This document shows positions 45,200 to 54,389 of a stretch of DNA of 64,000 nt, one piece after another (position 1 is the first letter of the stretch; every line of letters starts with the position of its first letter). The DNA lies in contig NZ_JBGUAW010000005.1 of NCBI RefSeq assembly GCF_041821045.1, forward strand, positions 248,001-312,000. Direction: 5' to 3'. The translations under genes and the position numbers were made by a program. Source of the DNA: Thiohalorhabdus sp. Cl-TMA. GTDB lineage: Bacteria > Pseudomonadota > Gammaproteobacteria > Thiohalorhabdales > Thiohalorhabdaceae. The notes below the pieces were generated by a model. It was not told where the DNA came from and did not search any database. It worked only from the letters and a program-made list of their open reading frames with translations.

Positions 45200-45586
45200 C
45201 TAGAAGCGGAGCGTCCGAGCGGACTGGATCAGGCCCAACGTAAGGCCCATCAGGGCGCCTACCCCGTCCAGCATCAGGTCCGCTCCGGATGGATAGCGAC
45301 CCGGGACCCAGCTCTGGTGCCACTCGTCGAAAAGTCCGTAGCCGAGCGTCAGGCCGAGGGCCGTGATGGTCGCGGGCCCCCTTCCGAGGGGGAGCCGAAC
45401 GAGCGCCCGTTGCCAAAGCCAGGCGAGAAGGCCGTAGGCGGGAATATGGAGAAAGTTCTGCAGACCCGAGGAGAGCCAGGAAAGGCTCCAGGCGAGGCCG
45501 GCGGGATCGGGTCTCGGGGTGCCGGGAATGGAGGAAAGCTGATAGAGGCCGAGCATACAGAGCAGCGGCCAGAGAAACGCGCGCAT
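45200..45586 (-). CDS. VanZ family membrane protein
   Basis: A 128-residue membrane protein with three or four hydrophobic segments. The family marks are FLHIPAYGLLAWLW and GLFDEWHQSWVPGRYPSGADLMLDG-like sequence (shortened: DEWHQSWVPGR). VanZ proteins are often near exopolysaccharide genes; their function is not settled. The ATG at 45586 fits the family start; longer in-frame starts upstream are not family-like. 257 bases without a gene follow before the synthetase-like gene. Confidence 0.85.
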   Translation of the reverse strand: MRAFLWPLLCMLGLYQLSSIPGTPRPDPAGLAWSLSWLSSGLQNFLHIPAYGLLAWLWQRALVRLPLGRGPATITALGLTLGYGLFDEWHQSWVPGRYPSGADLMLDGVGALMGLTLGLIQSARTLRF

Positions 45587-45850
45587 GGTCGGTCGTCCTG
45601 GTCTGAAACCGTGGTCGGCGGTACCCGGAGACCGGTCGGGCCCGGAAGGAAATGGGCTTCCTTCTTTCAGGCCTATCAATTCCGGGAGGAGGAGACAAGG
45701 CAGCGGGACGGAAATACGACGGTCCCGGGTACCGGCGGTCTTCTTGCCCGGGGGGGCGTTTGGTGTTTGGTTGGTTATTGGGACCGTTTCGCCATTTCCG
45801 GGGCGGAAAGGGGAAGTCCAATCAGCCAGCCATACGATTTCGGAGCAGAA

Positions 45851-48052
45851 ATGATTCGTACTTTTTGGAAAGCCGCAAGGATCCTGGCAAGCCTTCTGGC
45901 CCTGGCGGTACCAGCAGCGGCCCTGGCGGAAATTCCTCCGGACACCTGGGTAAAGAGGGACCCGGAGGGGGCAGGCAAGGAGGAGAACGAGCCGGACTAT
46001 CGCCCGTATAGCGGTGTGGCAGCCGGCGCCGGCTATGTTTTCTACTGGGGCGGCGGCCACAAAACCCACGGCGGCAACGACGTGGATGCCTACCTCCCCG
46101 AGGAGGACCGCTGGGTCCAGCTGACGGAGGAGGAGAATTGGGAAAATGCGGGCTCCTGGAGCCATCTTACTCCGGAAGAGAAGAAAAAGCTGGAAAAGGC
46201 ACGGGGCGGAGGATGGCACGTGGACTACCTGAGTCCCAGAGGGCGGCCGCTAACGGCCCATTCCTATACCCAGGTGGCGTGGTTCGCGAGCGCGGACAGG
46301 TTCTGCATTTCCAAATTCGGGATCTGGTGCTACGCCCCGGAAAAGGGCGACCAGGAAGGCGCCTGGGAACAGGTCGGAGAGCGCATTCCGGTGAGCAAGA
46401 ATGCTATCGCGCCCTGGAACCTTACCTACGATCCGGACCTGAAAGCCCTGGTTTCCTTTACCGGCACCGGGAAGGTGACCGGCTATCTGCTGAACGACAA
46501 GCTGGGCACTTGGGAAAAGCGGGTGGAGGCCGCCGGTGAGAGCTGGGAAACCTGGTCACAGGTGTTCTCCGCCTATGATCCCGTTCACGGGGAGCATATC
46601 GTCTACGGCGCGGGCCGATGGGTGCGTGTGGATCTCCGGGACATGCAAGCGGAGGAGATGACCCAGCTCAAGGAAATCGCCGGCTCGCAGCCGCATACCT
46701 TTTCGCTGGAATGGGCGCCCGAGCTGGAGAAAGTGCTGCTCGCCGGGCACATGGACGGCGAGCTACAGCTCTGGACTTACGATCCCGAAAAGGATGTGTG
46801 GGGCCGGTTCTACATGAACGGCAAGGGCCCGGTGAATGCCCACGCCAGATGGGACACCCTGGCGCGCGAGCCGGAAACGGGGCTGTACGTCTTTGTGGCG
46901 GCGGACGATGAGGATGCCGCCCAGATTCCGGAAACCTGGGTTTTCCGTCTGTCCGGGGCGGAAAAGCAGCTCGCCCGCTGCCCCTATGACGCCTGCGTGG
47001 GCGGGAATCACCTCCACGGCAGCCTCCAGGCGGCCCTGGACGCCGTTCCCGCGGGCGCAACCGTGGGTCTGGCCGAGGGCACCTACCGCCAGTGTGCGGT
47101 GATCAAGAAACCGGTCACCCTTCGGCCTTTAAGCGGTCGGCCCCATTTGCGGGGAAAGATCTGCGACCGGAAGGGGATTCTCGTCTCGAGGGCTCCGGGA
47201 CGGGTGGTAATAAAGGGTCTCGAAGTCAGCGGTGCGGAGAACGCCAAGGCCATCTGGGCGCATGAGGGCGGCGGGGAGCTGGTGCTGAGGAACATGAAGG
47301 TCCACGGCAGCGGCATGGGGATACTGGCGGCTAGCGATGCGGGCTCCCTGCAGATCTATAACTCCGAAATCTATGACATGCACGATCCCGACGAGTACGC
47401 CCATTTCGTATACGCGGGGGAAAACGAAGAGCTGATCATGGAGGGAAATTACCTGCATGGGGGAACGGACGGCCATTTCATCAAGGCCAAGGCCGTGGAC
47501 GTGCGCCTGCGCTACAATTACATCCGCCAGGAAAACCGCACCGACGCCAACATAATCAATATCTGGGGGTGCGGCGATAACCGGGTTCTGGGTAACGCCA
47601 TCCTCAGCGAAGTGCATGGACATCCGGCTGTGGCCATGGATCTGACCGCCCGGCGGAATTACGGAAAGACCATCCCCTGTCCGGTGGATAGAGAACGGGC
47701 CTTTATCGCCTACAACAGTTTTCTCAAGGAGGGAAAGCGCGGCTGGTCCGCCCTGCTGCTGGAGAAATACGGTTCGGATCTGGTGCTGAAGAACAACGTG
47801 GTGGCCGGGGCAGATCTCGTCCGGGGCCAACAGGAGGTCGGTGTACTTTTGGAGCAGTACAACGCCCGTGTCCGGGATTTCCAGGATGCGCTGCTGCATC
47901 CCGGGCGATCCATTCCCGCGGTGCACACCACTGTCAAACCCGCCCGACAGTATGCGCCCGTCGGCACCGAGCCGCGGGCCAACGCCCGGGACATGGGCGC
48001 GTATGCGGTGGCCCGGGATAGCGCGGCTGGCCTTTCCGGAAAGCGGCCGTAG
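45851..48052 (+). CDS. Secreted right-handed beta-helix protein with a Kelch-like N-terminal half
   Basis: A 733-residue secreted protein. The signal peptide is MIRTFWKAARILASLLALAV and on to ALA. Residues 40-370 have repeated blades with conserved Trp and Gly (YVFYWGGGHKTHGGND, LWTYDPEKDVWGRFYMNGKG), suggesting a beta-propeller of the galactose-oxidase/Kelch type. From about 376 (CPYDACVGGNHLHGSLQAAL) a parallel beta-helix follows (PLSGRPHLRGKICDRKG, ELVLRNMKVHGSGMGILAAS). Such helices occur in polysaccharide lyases and epimerases, and it may modify or bind the exopolysaccharide. No PEP-CTERM tail is present. The ATG at 45851 matches the signal peptide; the frame is open further upstream. 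Confidence 0.78.
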   Translation: MIRTFWKAARILASLLALAVPAAALAEIPPDTWVKRDPEGAGKEENEPDYRPYSGVAAGAGYVFYWGGGHKTHGGNDVDAYLPEEDRWVQLTEEENWENAGSWSHLTPEEKKKLEKARGGGWHVDYLSPRGRPLTAHSYTQVAWFASADRFCISKFGIWCYAPEKGDQEGAWEQVGERIPVSKNAIAPWNLTYDPDLKALVSFTGTGKVTGYLLNDKLGTWEKRVEAAGESWETWSQVFSAYDPVHGEHIVYGAGRWVRVDLRDMQAEEMTQLKEIAGSQPHTFSLEWAPELEKVLLAGHMDGELQLWTYDPEKDVWGRFYMNGKGPVNAHARWDTLAREPETGLYVFVAADDEDAAQIPETWVFRLSGAEKQLARCPYDACVGGNHLHGSLQAALDAVPAGATVGLAEGTYRQCAVIKKPVTLRPLSGRPHLRGKICDRKGILVSRAPGRVVIKGLEVSGAENAKAIWAHEGGGELVLRNMKVHGSGMGILAASDAGSLQIYNSEIYDMHDPDEYAHFVYAGENEELIMEGNYLHGGTDGHFIKAKAVDVRLRYNYIRQENRTDANIINIWGCGDNRVLGNAILSEVHGHPAVAMDLTARRNYGKTIPCPVDRERAFIAYNSFLKEGKRGWSALLLEKYGSDLVLKNNVVAGADLVRGQQEVGVLLEQYNARVRDFQDALLHPGRSIPAVHTTVKPARQYAPVGTEPRANARDMGAYAVARDSAAGLSGKRP

Positions 48053-48105
48053 CCGGCCGTTCGGACGGGCTTTCCTGCAACGCACGAGAATCGGGAGCGG
48101 CGATC

Positions 48106-48897
48106 ATGAATACAATCCGCGCACGGCGGCGTTCCCCGGCGCCATGGCGTGTGCTGCTCGGCGTGTGGCTCCTGGTCTGGGGGGCGGCCCATGCCGGACT
48201 GGCGCAAAAAATACCGCGGATCAAGGAGTCCATAGTGGGCGTGGGCACCTTGATGCCCACGCGGCAGCCTCCGGGAGAATTCCTGGGAACCGGTTTCGTG
48301 GTCGGAGGCGGCCGCCTGGCGCTCACCAATGCGCACGTACTGCCGAGCTCGCTCGATACCGATCGGAAAGAGCGTCTGGTCCTGTTCGTGGGCGAGGGGC
48401 AGGACGGGGAAGTCCGCCGCGCTCGGAAAGTGGCCTTGGACGCCCGGCACGACCTGGCCCTGCTACGGTTCGAGGGGCCAGCCCTTCCTTCACTGTCCCT
48501 GGGCGATTCCGACAGGGTCCGGGAAGGGGAGCGATATGCCTTCACCGGCTTTCCCATCGGCATGGTCCTGGGATTGCATCCCGTAACGCACCGGGGCATC
48601 GTATCCGCCGTAACTCCCATCGCGACGCCCATGGGAAAGGCCCGTCAGCTGGATCCCGCCCTGGTTGAACGGCTCGGCGATCCCTACGAGGTCTTCCAGC
48701 TGGATGCTACGGCCTATCCGGGGAACAGCGGCAGCCCCCTGTACGACCCCGAGCGGGGAAGGGTGGTGGGCGTGGTGAACATGGTGTTCGTCAAGGAGAG
48801 CAAGGAAGCCATGCTGGAGAAGCCGAGCGGCATCACCTACGCTATCCCCATCAAGCACGCCCTCCGGCTGCTGCGCCGCAAGGGGGCCCTTGATTGA
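48106..48897 (+). CDS. Secreted trypsin-like (S1C) serine protease
   Basis: A 263-residue protease. A signal peptide (about 1-33, ending AGLAQ) is followed by a chymotrypsin-like domain with His77 (LTNAHVL), Asp116 (ARHDLALL) and Ser208 (YPGNSGSPL), as in DegP-type enzymes, but no PDZ domain. It should act in the periplasm or outside the cell, perhaps processing the neighbouring beta-helix protein. It follows that gene by 53 bases and overlaps the VanZ gene by four. Confidence 0.87.
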   Translation: MNTIRARRRSPAPWRVLLGVWLLVWGAAHAGLAQKIPRIKESIVGVGTLMPTRQPPGEFLGTGFVVGGGRLALTNAHVLPSSLDTDRKERLVLFVGEGQDGEVRRARKVALDARHDLALLRFEGPALPSLSLGDSDRVREGERYAFTGFPIGMVLGLHPVTHRGIVSAVTPIATPMGKARQLDPALVERLGDPYEVFQLDATAYPGNSGSPLYDPERGRVVGVVNMVFVKESKEAMLEKPSGITYAIPIKHALRLLRRKGALD

Positions 48898-50258
48898 GCA
48901 TGGGATGGTGGTGGCCAGCTCCGGATCGTACTCCGGCCGGTCCTTTCCGCATCCCCCTTCTGGGGGCATGGCTCTTCTACCTCCTGGTGATCGTCTACAT
49001 CAGCTTGGCCCCCTTCCAGCTAGAATGGCGCCCGCTCTGGGAGGCGTGGACGGCCTTCATGAACGCGCCGGACATGCGGTCGCCCTTCGGTTCCCGCGTG
49101 GACTGGGCCACCAACGTCCTCCTGGCGTTCCCCGGCGCCCTGCTCCTGGCCGCGGCCCTCGGAAAAGGGGCGCGATCCGGCACGAATCTGTTGCGCCTTT
49201 CTCTGGCCCTGGGAATTAGCCTCGGCGTGGCGCCGCTGGTGGAATTCCTCCAGGTTTTCGTACCTGATCGGGTTCCGGCCCGGAACGACATCGCCGCCCA
49301 GTGGCTGGGCAGCCTGCTCGGTGTCCTGACCTGGGGCCTGCTCGGGGGGTGGCTCCGGGAAGTGGCGACCCTGTACCGGGGCGGTTTGCGCAGCGGCATG
49401 GAGATCCTGGGTGCGGGCTATCTGCTGGGATACCTGGCCTTTTCCCTGTTCCCCTTCGATTTCAGCTTGCCGTCCACCGCCCCCGAGGCGAGCGACGGAT
49501 TTTGGCTTCCCTTCCTGGCCGCTCATCCCTGCGGGCCGGGCTGCCTGGCCGTCCTCGTATCGGAGGTGGCCGCCGCCTTGCCGCTCGGCTGGGTGCTGGG
49601 GGTGTTCCTGCAGGATCGCGGTAGGGAAGGGGCAAGAAAGGTGCTGGCGGCCGGCCTGCTTTTCGGCGCATTGGTGGAGCTGGCACAGGCGTTCCTTCCC
49701 TTCGAGTCCACCCAGGCCGCATCCATCCTGACGCGCGCTCTGGGCATCCTGGGCGGATACGGGCTGGTGCTGGTCGGCTTCGCTCCGGGAACGGGCTGGC
49801 TTCGGCGGCACGGCCGGGCCCTGGCGGCTTTCGCCATGGGGCTGTATCTGGTCTTTCTGGCCTTCTTGAACGGCTGGTTCGCCGGTCCCTTGCGGGATCC
49901 GGAGCAGGTCGCCGGCGCGCTGCTCAAGCTGGATTTCACCCCGCTCCATTACTACGGGCCGGAAATGGGGCTTTTGGTTACCCTGCTGGGACAGGCGATA
50001 ATGTATGCGCCGGTGGGGGTCATCTGCTGGCTGTGGGGCTACCTCCGGCACAGGAGGGCTACCCTGGCCAGTCCGCTGATCTGGGGGGTGGTGGTGGCCA
50101 TGCTGATGGAAACGGGGGCACTTTTCTTTTCGGGGCAGGGGCCGGATCCCTCGAGCTTGGTGATTTCCCCGGCCGCTTCCGTCTTGGCCCTCGTCGGCAT
50201 GCGCGCCTTATCCCGCACCCTGACGGGAGGGGGGCCGGAGATTCCGCAACTGAGATGA
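48894..50258 (+). CDS. Large VanZ-domain membrane protein
   Basis: A 454-residue protein with about ten or more membrane segments. Two VanZ-like units can be seen: RVDWATNVLLAFPGALLLAA with LVEFLQVFVPDRVPARNDIA, and a second with LVELAQAFLPFESTQAASIL. A third partial segment (LLVTLLGQAIMYAPVGVICW) follows. VanZ proteins near exopolysaccharide genes may help exosortase-type or lipid-linked steps, but this is unproven. The start may be the TTG at 48894 (overlapping the protease stop, better spaced to AGGGGG) or the ATG at 48900. Confidence 0.8.
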   Translation: MSMGWWWPAPDRTPAGPFRIPLLGAWLFYLLVIVYISLAPFQLEWRPLWEAWTAFMNAPDMRSPFGSRVDWATNVLLAFPGALLLAAALGKGARSGTNLLRLSLALGISLGVAPLVEFLQVFVPDRVPARNDIAAQWLGSLLGVLTWGLLGGWLREVATLYRGGLRSGMEILGAGYLLGYLAFSLFPFDFSLPSTAPEASDGFWLPFLAAHPCGPGCLAVLVSEVAAALPLGWVLGVFLQDRGREGARKVLAAGLLFGALVELAQAFLPFESTQAASILTRALGILGGYGLVLVGFAPGTGWLRRHGRALAAFAMGLYLVFLAFLNGWFAGPLRDPEQVAGALLKLDFTPLHYYGPEMGLLVTLLGQAIMYAPVGVICWLWGYLRHRRATLASPLIWGVVVAMLMETGALFFSGQGPDPSSLVISPAASVLALVGMRALSRTLTGGGPEIPQLR

Positions 50259-50286
50259 TGCGTCCGCAGGGTCGGCGCCCGGGGGC

Positions 50287-51273
50287 CTACGCATGGGCCC
50301 CGCAGAGCTTCTGCTCCCAGGCCAGCGCACTGCGCACGATCTCGTCCAGATCGTCATAGCGGGGCTCCCAGGCCAGCTCGGTGCGGATCCGTCCCGTGTC
50401 CGCAACCAGGGCCGGCGGGTCTCCCGGACGCCGGTCCGCTTCCCGGACCGGCAGCTCGGCGCCGTGGACCCGCTCCACGGCCTCCAGGACCTCCCGAACG
50501 CTGTAGCCGTGCCCGTAGCCCACGTTGTAGGTGGCGGCCTGTCCGCCGGACCGCAGGTGGTCGAGGCATTGGATATGCGCGGAGGCCAGGTCCTCCACGT
50601 GGATGAAATCCCGGACTCCGGTCCCGTCAGGGGTGGAATAGTCGGTGCCATAGATGGCCACCTCCTCCCGCAGCCCGATGGCGGCCTCGCAGGCCACCTT
50701 GATCAACAGCGTGGCCTCGGGGGTGGATTGGCCGATACGGCCTCCGGGGTCGGCCCCGGCCACGTTGAAGTACCGGAGCGAGACGGGGCGCAGGGCGCCC
50801 GAGGCGGCCACGTCCCGGAGCATCCATTCGCTCACCAGCTTGGAGGAACCGTAGGGGTTGATGGGGTAGAGCGGTGCGTCCTCTTCCACCGGTATGCTGG
50901 GCGGGATGCCGTAGACAGCGGCCGAGGAGGAAAAGATGAAGTTTTCCACGCCGGCCTCCAGGGCGGCCTCCGCGAGGGCGCGGGTCTTCTCCGAATTCTC
51001 CCGGTAGTATTTCAGGGGGTCGCTGACGGATTCGGGCACCACCGTCCGCGCGGCGAAATGCATGACGGCGTCCAGGCGGTAGTCCTGGAGCAGCTCCCGG
51101 ATCAAGGTGGCGTCCCCGGCGTCCCCCAGGACGAGCTCCCCGTGGAGTACCGCCCCCGCGTGCCCGGTGCTCAGGTCGTCCAGAACCACCACCTGCTCAT
51201 GGCGCTCGCCGAGCTGGCGGACCACGTGACTGCCGATGTAGCCTGCTCCGCCGGTAACCAGGACTCCGCCCAT
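50287..51273 (-). CDS. galE: UDP-glucose 4-epimerase
   Basis: A 328-residue short-chain epimerase. The NAD loop is VTGGAGYIGSHV near the N-terminus, the catalytic set is SSSAAVYG and YGSSKL (YxxxK), and VRDFIHVEDLA with the C-terminal GDPPALVAD are typical of GalE. It interconverts UDP-glucose and UDP-galactose, supplying UDP-Gal for the polysaccharide. It is convergent with the VanZ gene, with 28 bases between. Confidence 0.92.
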   Translation of the reverse strand: MGGVLVTGGAGYIGSHVVRQLGERHEQVVVLDDLSTGHAGAVLHGELVLGDAGDATLIRELLQDYRLDAVMHFAARTVVPESVSDPLKYYRENSEKTRALAEAALEAGVENFIFSSSAAVYGIPPSIPVEEDAPLYPINPYGSSKLVSEWMLRDVAASGALRPVSLRYFNVAGADPGGRIGQSTPEATLLIKVACEAAIGLREEVAIYGTDYSTPDGTGVRDFIHVEDLASAHIQCLDHLRSGGQAATYNVGYGHGYSVREVLEAVERVHGAELPVREADRRPGDPPALVADTGRIRTELAWEPRYDDLDEIVRSALAWEQKLCGAHA

Positions 51274-51605
51274 ATTGTCTACCTTCCGATTTTGGATGGG
51301 TGGATGGGAAGGAAAGGCCTTTTATCCAGATATCCCGATTGCCGGCCGTGGGCGTCAATTGGGCGGACTCCCCAATTTGTCCCGGATCAAGAGGCATCTG
51401 CTGAAATGCCTGGCCCTTGTCCCGCCGGACGGGTGCCCCGGCCGGCTTCGGTGATCAAGGGCGCACGGGCGGGGGACAAGACCTAGCCATGGGTCGCTTG
51501 GGGATATAACTTGGACACAGGGGAGCGGGCTCCGTCCCGCTTCCGGACGAGACGAAGCCAGTGACCGACAGCGGACGGCAGCGGCGCAAGAGCGGAGAAA
51601 GCCCG
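51274..51605. other. Divergent intergenic region of galE and manC
   Basis: About 330 bases without a convincing gene. It should hold promoters for galE (minus) and the mannose-phosphate gene (plus). A weak -24/-12-like match at 51411-51426 (TGGCCCTTGTCCCGCC) has the right spacing but poor halves in a GC-rich region, so it is not claimed. No terminator or repeat stands out. Confidence 0.4.
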
Positions 51606-53030
51606 ATGGCAGCCGAGAAGGTGGTACCCGTACTGCTCTCCGGGGGAGTGGGAAGCCGGTTATGGCCCCTTTCCCGGGAGCTGTATCCCAAGCAGTTCAT
51701 GGCCCTCACCGGAGAGGGAACGCTTCTTCAGGAAACCTACCGTCGGGTGGCCGCGCTTGAGGGCCTCTCGAATCCCGTGGCCGTTTGCCACGAGGATCAC
51801 CGCTTCCTGGTGGCCGAGCAGCTTCACCAGGCGGGAGCGGCGGAATCCAGCGTTCTTCTGGAGCCCAAGGGACGCAATACCGCTCCGGCCGTGGCGGTGG
51901 CCGCGCTGGAGGCCATGGTCCGGGAGGAGGATCCGCTGATCCTGGTGATGCCGGCGGACCACCTCATGGAGCAGCCGGAGCAGTTCGTGAAGTCGATTCG
52001 AATGGGCCGGGAGCGCGCAGCGGCGGGCGGTCTGGTAACCTTCGGGGTCCCGCCCACGGTGCCGGAAACCGGCTATGGCTATATCCGCGCGCGGTCCCTG
52101 GACGGCGTCGGCGGGCCGGCGGAGGTGGCCCAGTTCGTGGAAAAGCCCGATCAGGCCACGGCGGTGGAATTCCTGAATTCGGGAGATTACCTTTGGAACA
52201 GCGGAATTTTCCTGTTCCGGGCCAGCCGTTATCTCGAAGAGCTCGGCATCCATGCCCCGGAAGTCCTGGAAGCGTCTCGCCGGGCCCATTCGGAGGCGGT
52301 TCGCGATCTGGACTTCCTGCGCCTGGATGCCGACGCCTTCGGCGAGTCCCCCAGCAATTCCGTGGACTATGCGGTCATGGAGCACACCGATTCCGCCTAT
52401 GTGGTCCCCATGGAAGCCGGCTGGAGCGACGTGGGATCCTGGAGCGCCCTGTACGACTGCGGACCCCGGGACGAGGACGGCAACCTGCTGTTGGGCGACG
52501 TGCTGAGCCACGACAGCCGCAACAACTACATCCGTTCTGAGAACCGCCTGGTGGCGACGGTGGGCCTGGAGGACCATCTGGTGGTGGAGACCTCCGATGC
52601 CGTGCTCGTCGCTCCCCGGGGGCGGGCCCAGGAGATCAAGGGCCTGGTGGAGGAGCTGCGGGAGTCGGGCCGGGAGGAGGCGCTCAATCATAGGCGGGTC
52701 CTGCGGCCCTGGGGCTCCTATGAAACCATCACCGTCGCCGAGCGTTTCCAGGTGAAGCACCTGCTGGTGAATCCGGGCTGCAGCCTCTCCATGCAGCTGC
52801 ACCACCACCGCGCCGAGCACTGGGTGGTGGTGCGCGGCACGGCGCGGGTGAGCCGGGACGGCGAGGAATTCCTGCTGACCGAGGACCAGTCTACCTACAT
52901 CCCCATCGGCACCCGGCACCGCATCCTTAATCCTGGCGCTATCGCCCTGGAGCTCATCGAGGTACAGACCGGAAGCTATCTGGGCGAGGATGACATCGTC
53001 CGTTTCCAGGACGAGTACAACCGCGAGTAA
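51606..53030 (+). CDS. manC: Mannose-1-phosphate guanylyltransferase/mannose-6-phosphate isomerase
   Basis: A 474-residue type II bifunctional enzyme (AlgA/CpsB/ManC). The nucleotidyl domain starts with VLLSGGVGSRLWPLSRELYP and holds EKPDQATAVEFL and YLWNSGIFLF; the C-terminal cupin has RPWGSYE and QLHHHRAEHWVVVRGTA. It makes GDP-mannose, likely for the polysaccharide. I chose the ATG at 51606, which has a GGAGA site; a GTG at 51561 is possible. Confidence 0.92.
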   Translation: MAAEKVVPVLLSGGVGSRLWPLSRELYPKQFMALTGEGTLLQETYRRVAALEGLSNPVAVCHEDHRFLVAEQLHQAGAAESSVLLEPKGRNTAPAVAVAALEAMVREEDPLILVMPADHLMEQPEQFVKSIRMGRERAAAGGLVTFGVPPTVPETGYGYIRARSLDGVGGPAEVAQFVEKPDQATAVEFLNSGDYLWNSGIFLFRASRYLEELGIHAPEVLEASRRAHSEAVRDLDFLRLDADAFGESPSNSVDYAVMEHTDSAYVVPMEAGWSDVGSWSALYDCGPRDEDGNLLLGDVLSHDSRNNYIRSENRLVATVGLEDHLVVETSDAVLVAPRGRAQEIKGLVEELRESGREEALNHRRVLRPWGSYETITVAERFQVKHLLVNPGCSLSMQLHHHRAEHWVVVRGTARVSRDGEEFLLTEDQSTYIPIGTRHRILNPGAIALELIEVQTGSYLGEDDIVRFQDEYNRE

Positions 53031-53102
53031 CCCGCCGGGTCATGCCCGGCATGGCGGGGGCCCCTGGGAAGTGCTTCCCGGGTGCCCGCTGCCGGTTGTT
53101 GC

Positions 53103-54389
53103 CTAGAGGCTCCAGTAGAGGGAGCCCTCCGGCAGGGCCGCCGGGTCGAGCCGGGCTTTCAGGTCGACCACCACGCCGCCCGGGGACAGGGATCCCAGCA
53201 GAGCGGAAGGATCCTCTAACAGGTAGGTACGATGGGGCACCGCGAGAATCACCGCGTCCATGTCTCCGAGATCCCCCCGGTCCACCAGCTCCACCCCGTA
53301 TTCCTCCCAGGCGGCGCGCGGATCGGCCAGCGGGTCCGAAACCGACGGCTGAATGCCGAACTCCGAAAGCTCCGAGATGATGTCCGGCACCCGGCTGTTC
53401 CGGATATCCGGGACGTTCTCCTTGAAGGTGAGGCCGAGGATGCCTACCCGGGAGCTCTTCACCCGCCGCCCCGTCTGGATCAGCAGCTTCACGGTTCGCT
53501 GGGCGATGTACTCCCCCATGTCGTCGTTCACCTGCCGCCCGGCCAGGATGACGTGCGGATGGTAGCCCAGCGCCTCCGCCTTGGCGGTTAGATAGTAGGG
53601 ATCCACGCCGATGCAGTGCCCGCCCACCAGCCCCGGGGAAAAGGGCAGGAAGTTCCACTTGGTGTTGGCTGCCTCCAGGACATCGCTGGTTCGTATGCCG
53701 ATGCGGTCGAAAATCAGGGCCAGCTCGTTCATCAGGGCGATGTTGAGATCGCGCTGGGTGTTCTCGATGACCTTGGCCGCCTCCGCGGTCTTGATGGAGG
53801 GTGCCCGGTGGATGCCGGCGGTGATGATGGCTCCGTAGGCCGCCGCCAGCCGCTCTGTGGTTTCCGCGTCCTCACCGGCCACCACCTTCACGATCCGGTC
53901 CAGGGTATGCTCCCGATCCCCGGGGTTGATCCGCTCCGGAGAGTAGCCGAGCTTGAAGTCGAGCCCCTGGCAGAGGCCGGAGGAAGCGGCGAGGATCGGA
54001 CCGCAGACCTCCTCGGTGACGCCCGGATACACCGTGGACTCGAATACCACGATGTCCCCCTCCCGTAGACGGGGACCGAGGGTTTCACACGCGCGGCGTA
54101 AGGGCGTCAGATCCGGCTGCCGATTGTCGTCGAGCGGTGTGGGCACCGTGACCACATACAGCGTGCAGGGCGTCAGGTCCTTCGGGTCGGCGGTAAGCCA
54201 CAGGGAGGAATCCATCAGCTCCTGCGCGTCCACTTCCCCGGTTTCATCCCGCCCCTCCCGGAGCGCGGAGATCCGGCTGGAGCTGACATCGAAGCCCACC
54301 GTTTCCGGGAATTCCCTGGCGAAGCCTAGTGCCACGGGCAGCCCCACATAGCCAAGTCCCACGACGCCGATCCGCTCTTCCACGTTCAT
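53103..54389 (-). CDS. UDP-sugar 6-dehydrogenase (TviB/WbpO-like)
   Basis: A 428-residue nucleotide-sugar dehydrogenase. The NAD loop is GVVGLGYVGLPVA (8-20), the oxidised-carbon cysteine is Cys259 in GGHCIGVDPYY, and the C-terminal domain follows with GLTFKENVPDIRNSR. It is closest in feel to the UDP-HexNAc dehydrogenases (VipA/TviB, WbpO), so the product would be a UDP-HexNAc-uronic acid, a good substrate for the amidotransferase at 19755. GAGAGG before the ATG at 54389 fixes the start; the open frame further up is not family-like. Confidence 0.9.
   Translation of the reverse strand: MNVEERIGVVGLGYVGLPVALGFAREFPETVGFDVSSSRISALREGRDETGEVDAQELMDSSLWLTADPKDLTPCTLYVVTVPTPLDDNRQPDLTPLRRACETLGPRLREGDIVVFESTVYPGVTEEVCGPILAASSGLCQGLDFKLGYSPERINPGDREHTLDRIVKVVAGEDAETTERLAAAYGAIITAGIHRAPSIKTAEAAKVIENTQRDLNIALMNELALIFDRIGIRTSDVLEAANTKWNFLPFSPGLVGGHCIGVDPYYLTAKAEALGYHPHVILAGRQVNDDMGEYIAQRTVKLLIQTGRRVKSSRVGILGLTFKENVPDIRNSRVPDIISELSEFGIQPSVSDPLADPRAAWEEYGVELVDRGDLGDMDAVILAVPHRTYLLEDPSALLGSLSPGGVVVDLKARLDPAALPEGSLYWSL

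Noticed and set aside
45851-48052. Beta-helix protein as a second PEP-CTERM substrate
   Set aside because: Its C-terminus has no PEP motif, hydrophobic segment or basic cluster.
51411-51426. Sigma-54-like match before manC
   Set aside because: Only the GG/GC spacing fits; such matches are expected by chance in GC-rich DNA.
53034-53100. Hairpins between manC and the dehydrogenase as terminators
   Set aside because: Stems are present but neither strand has a T run, so they are not claimed as intrinsic terminators.
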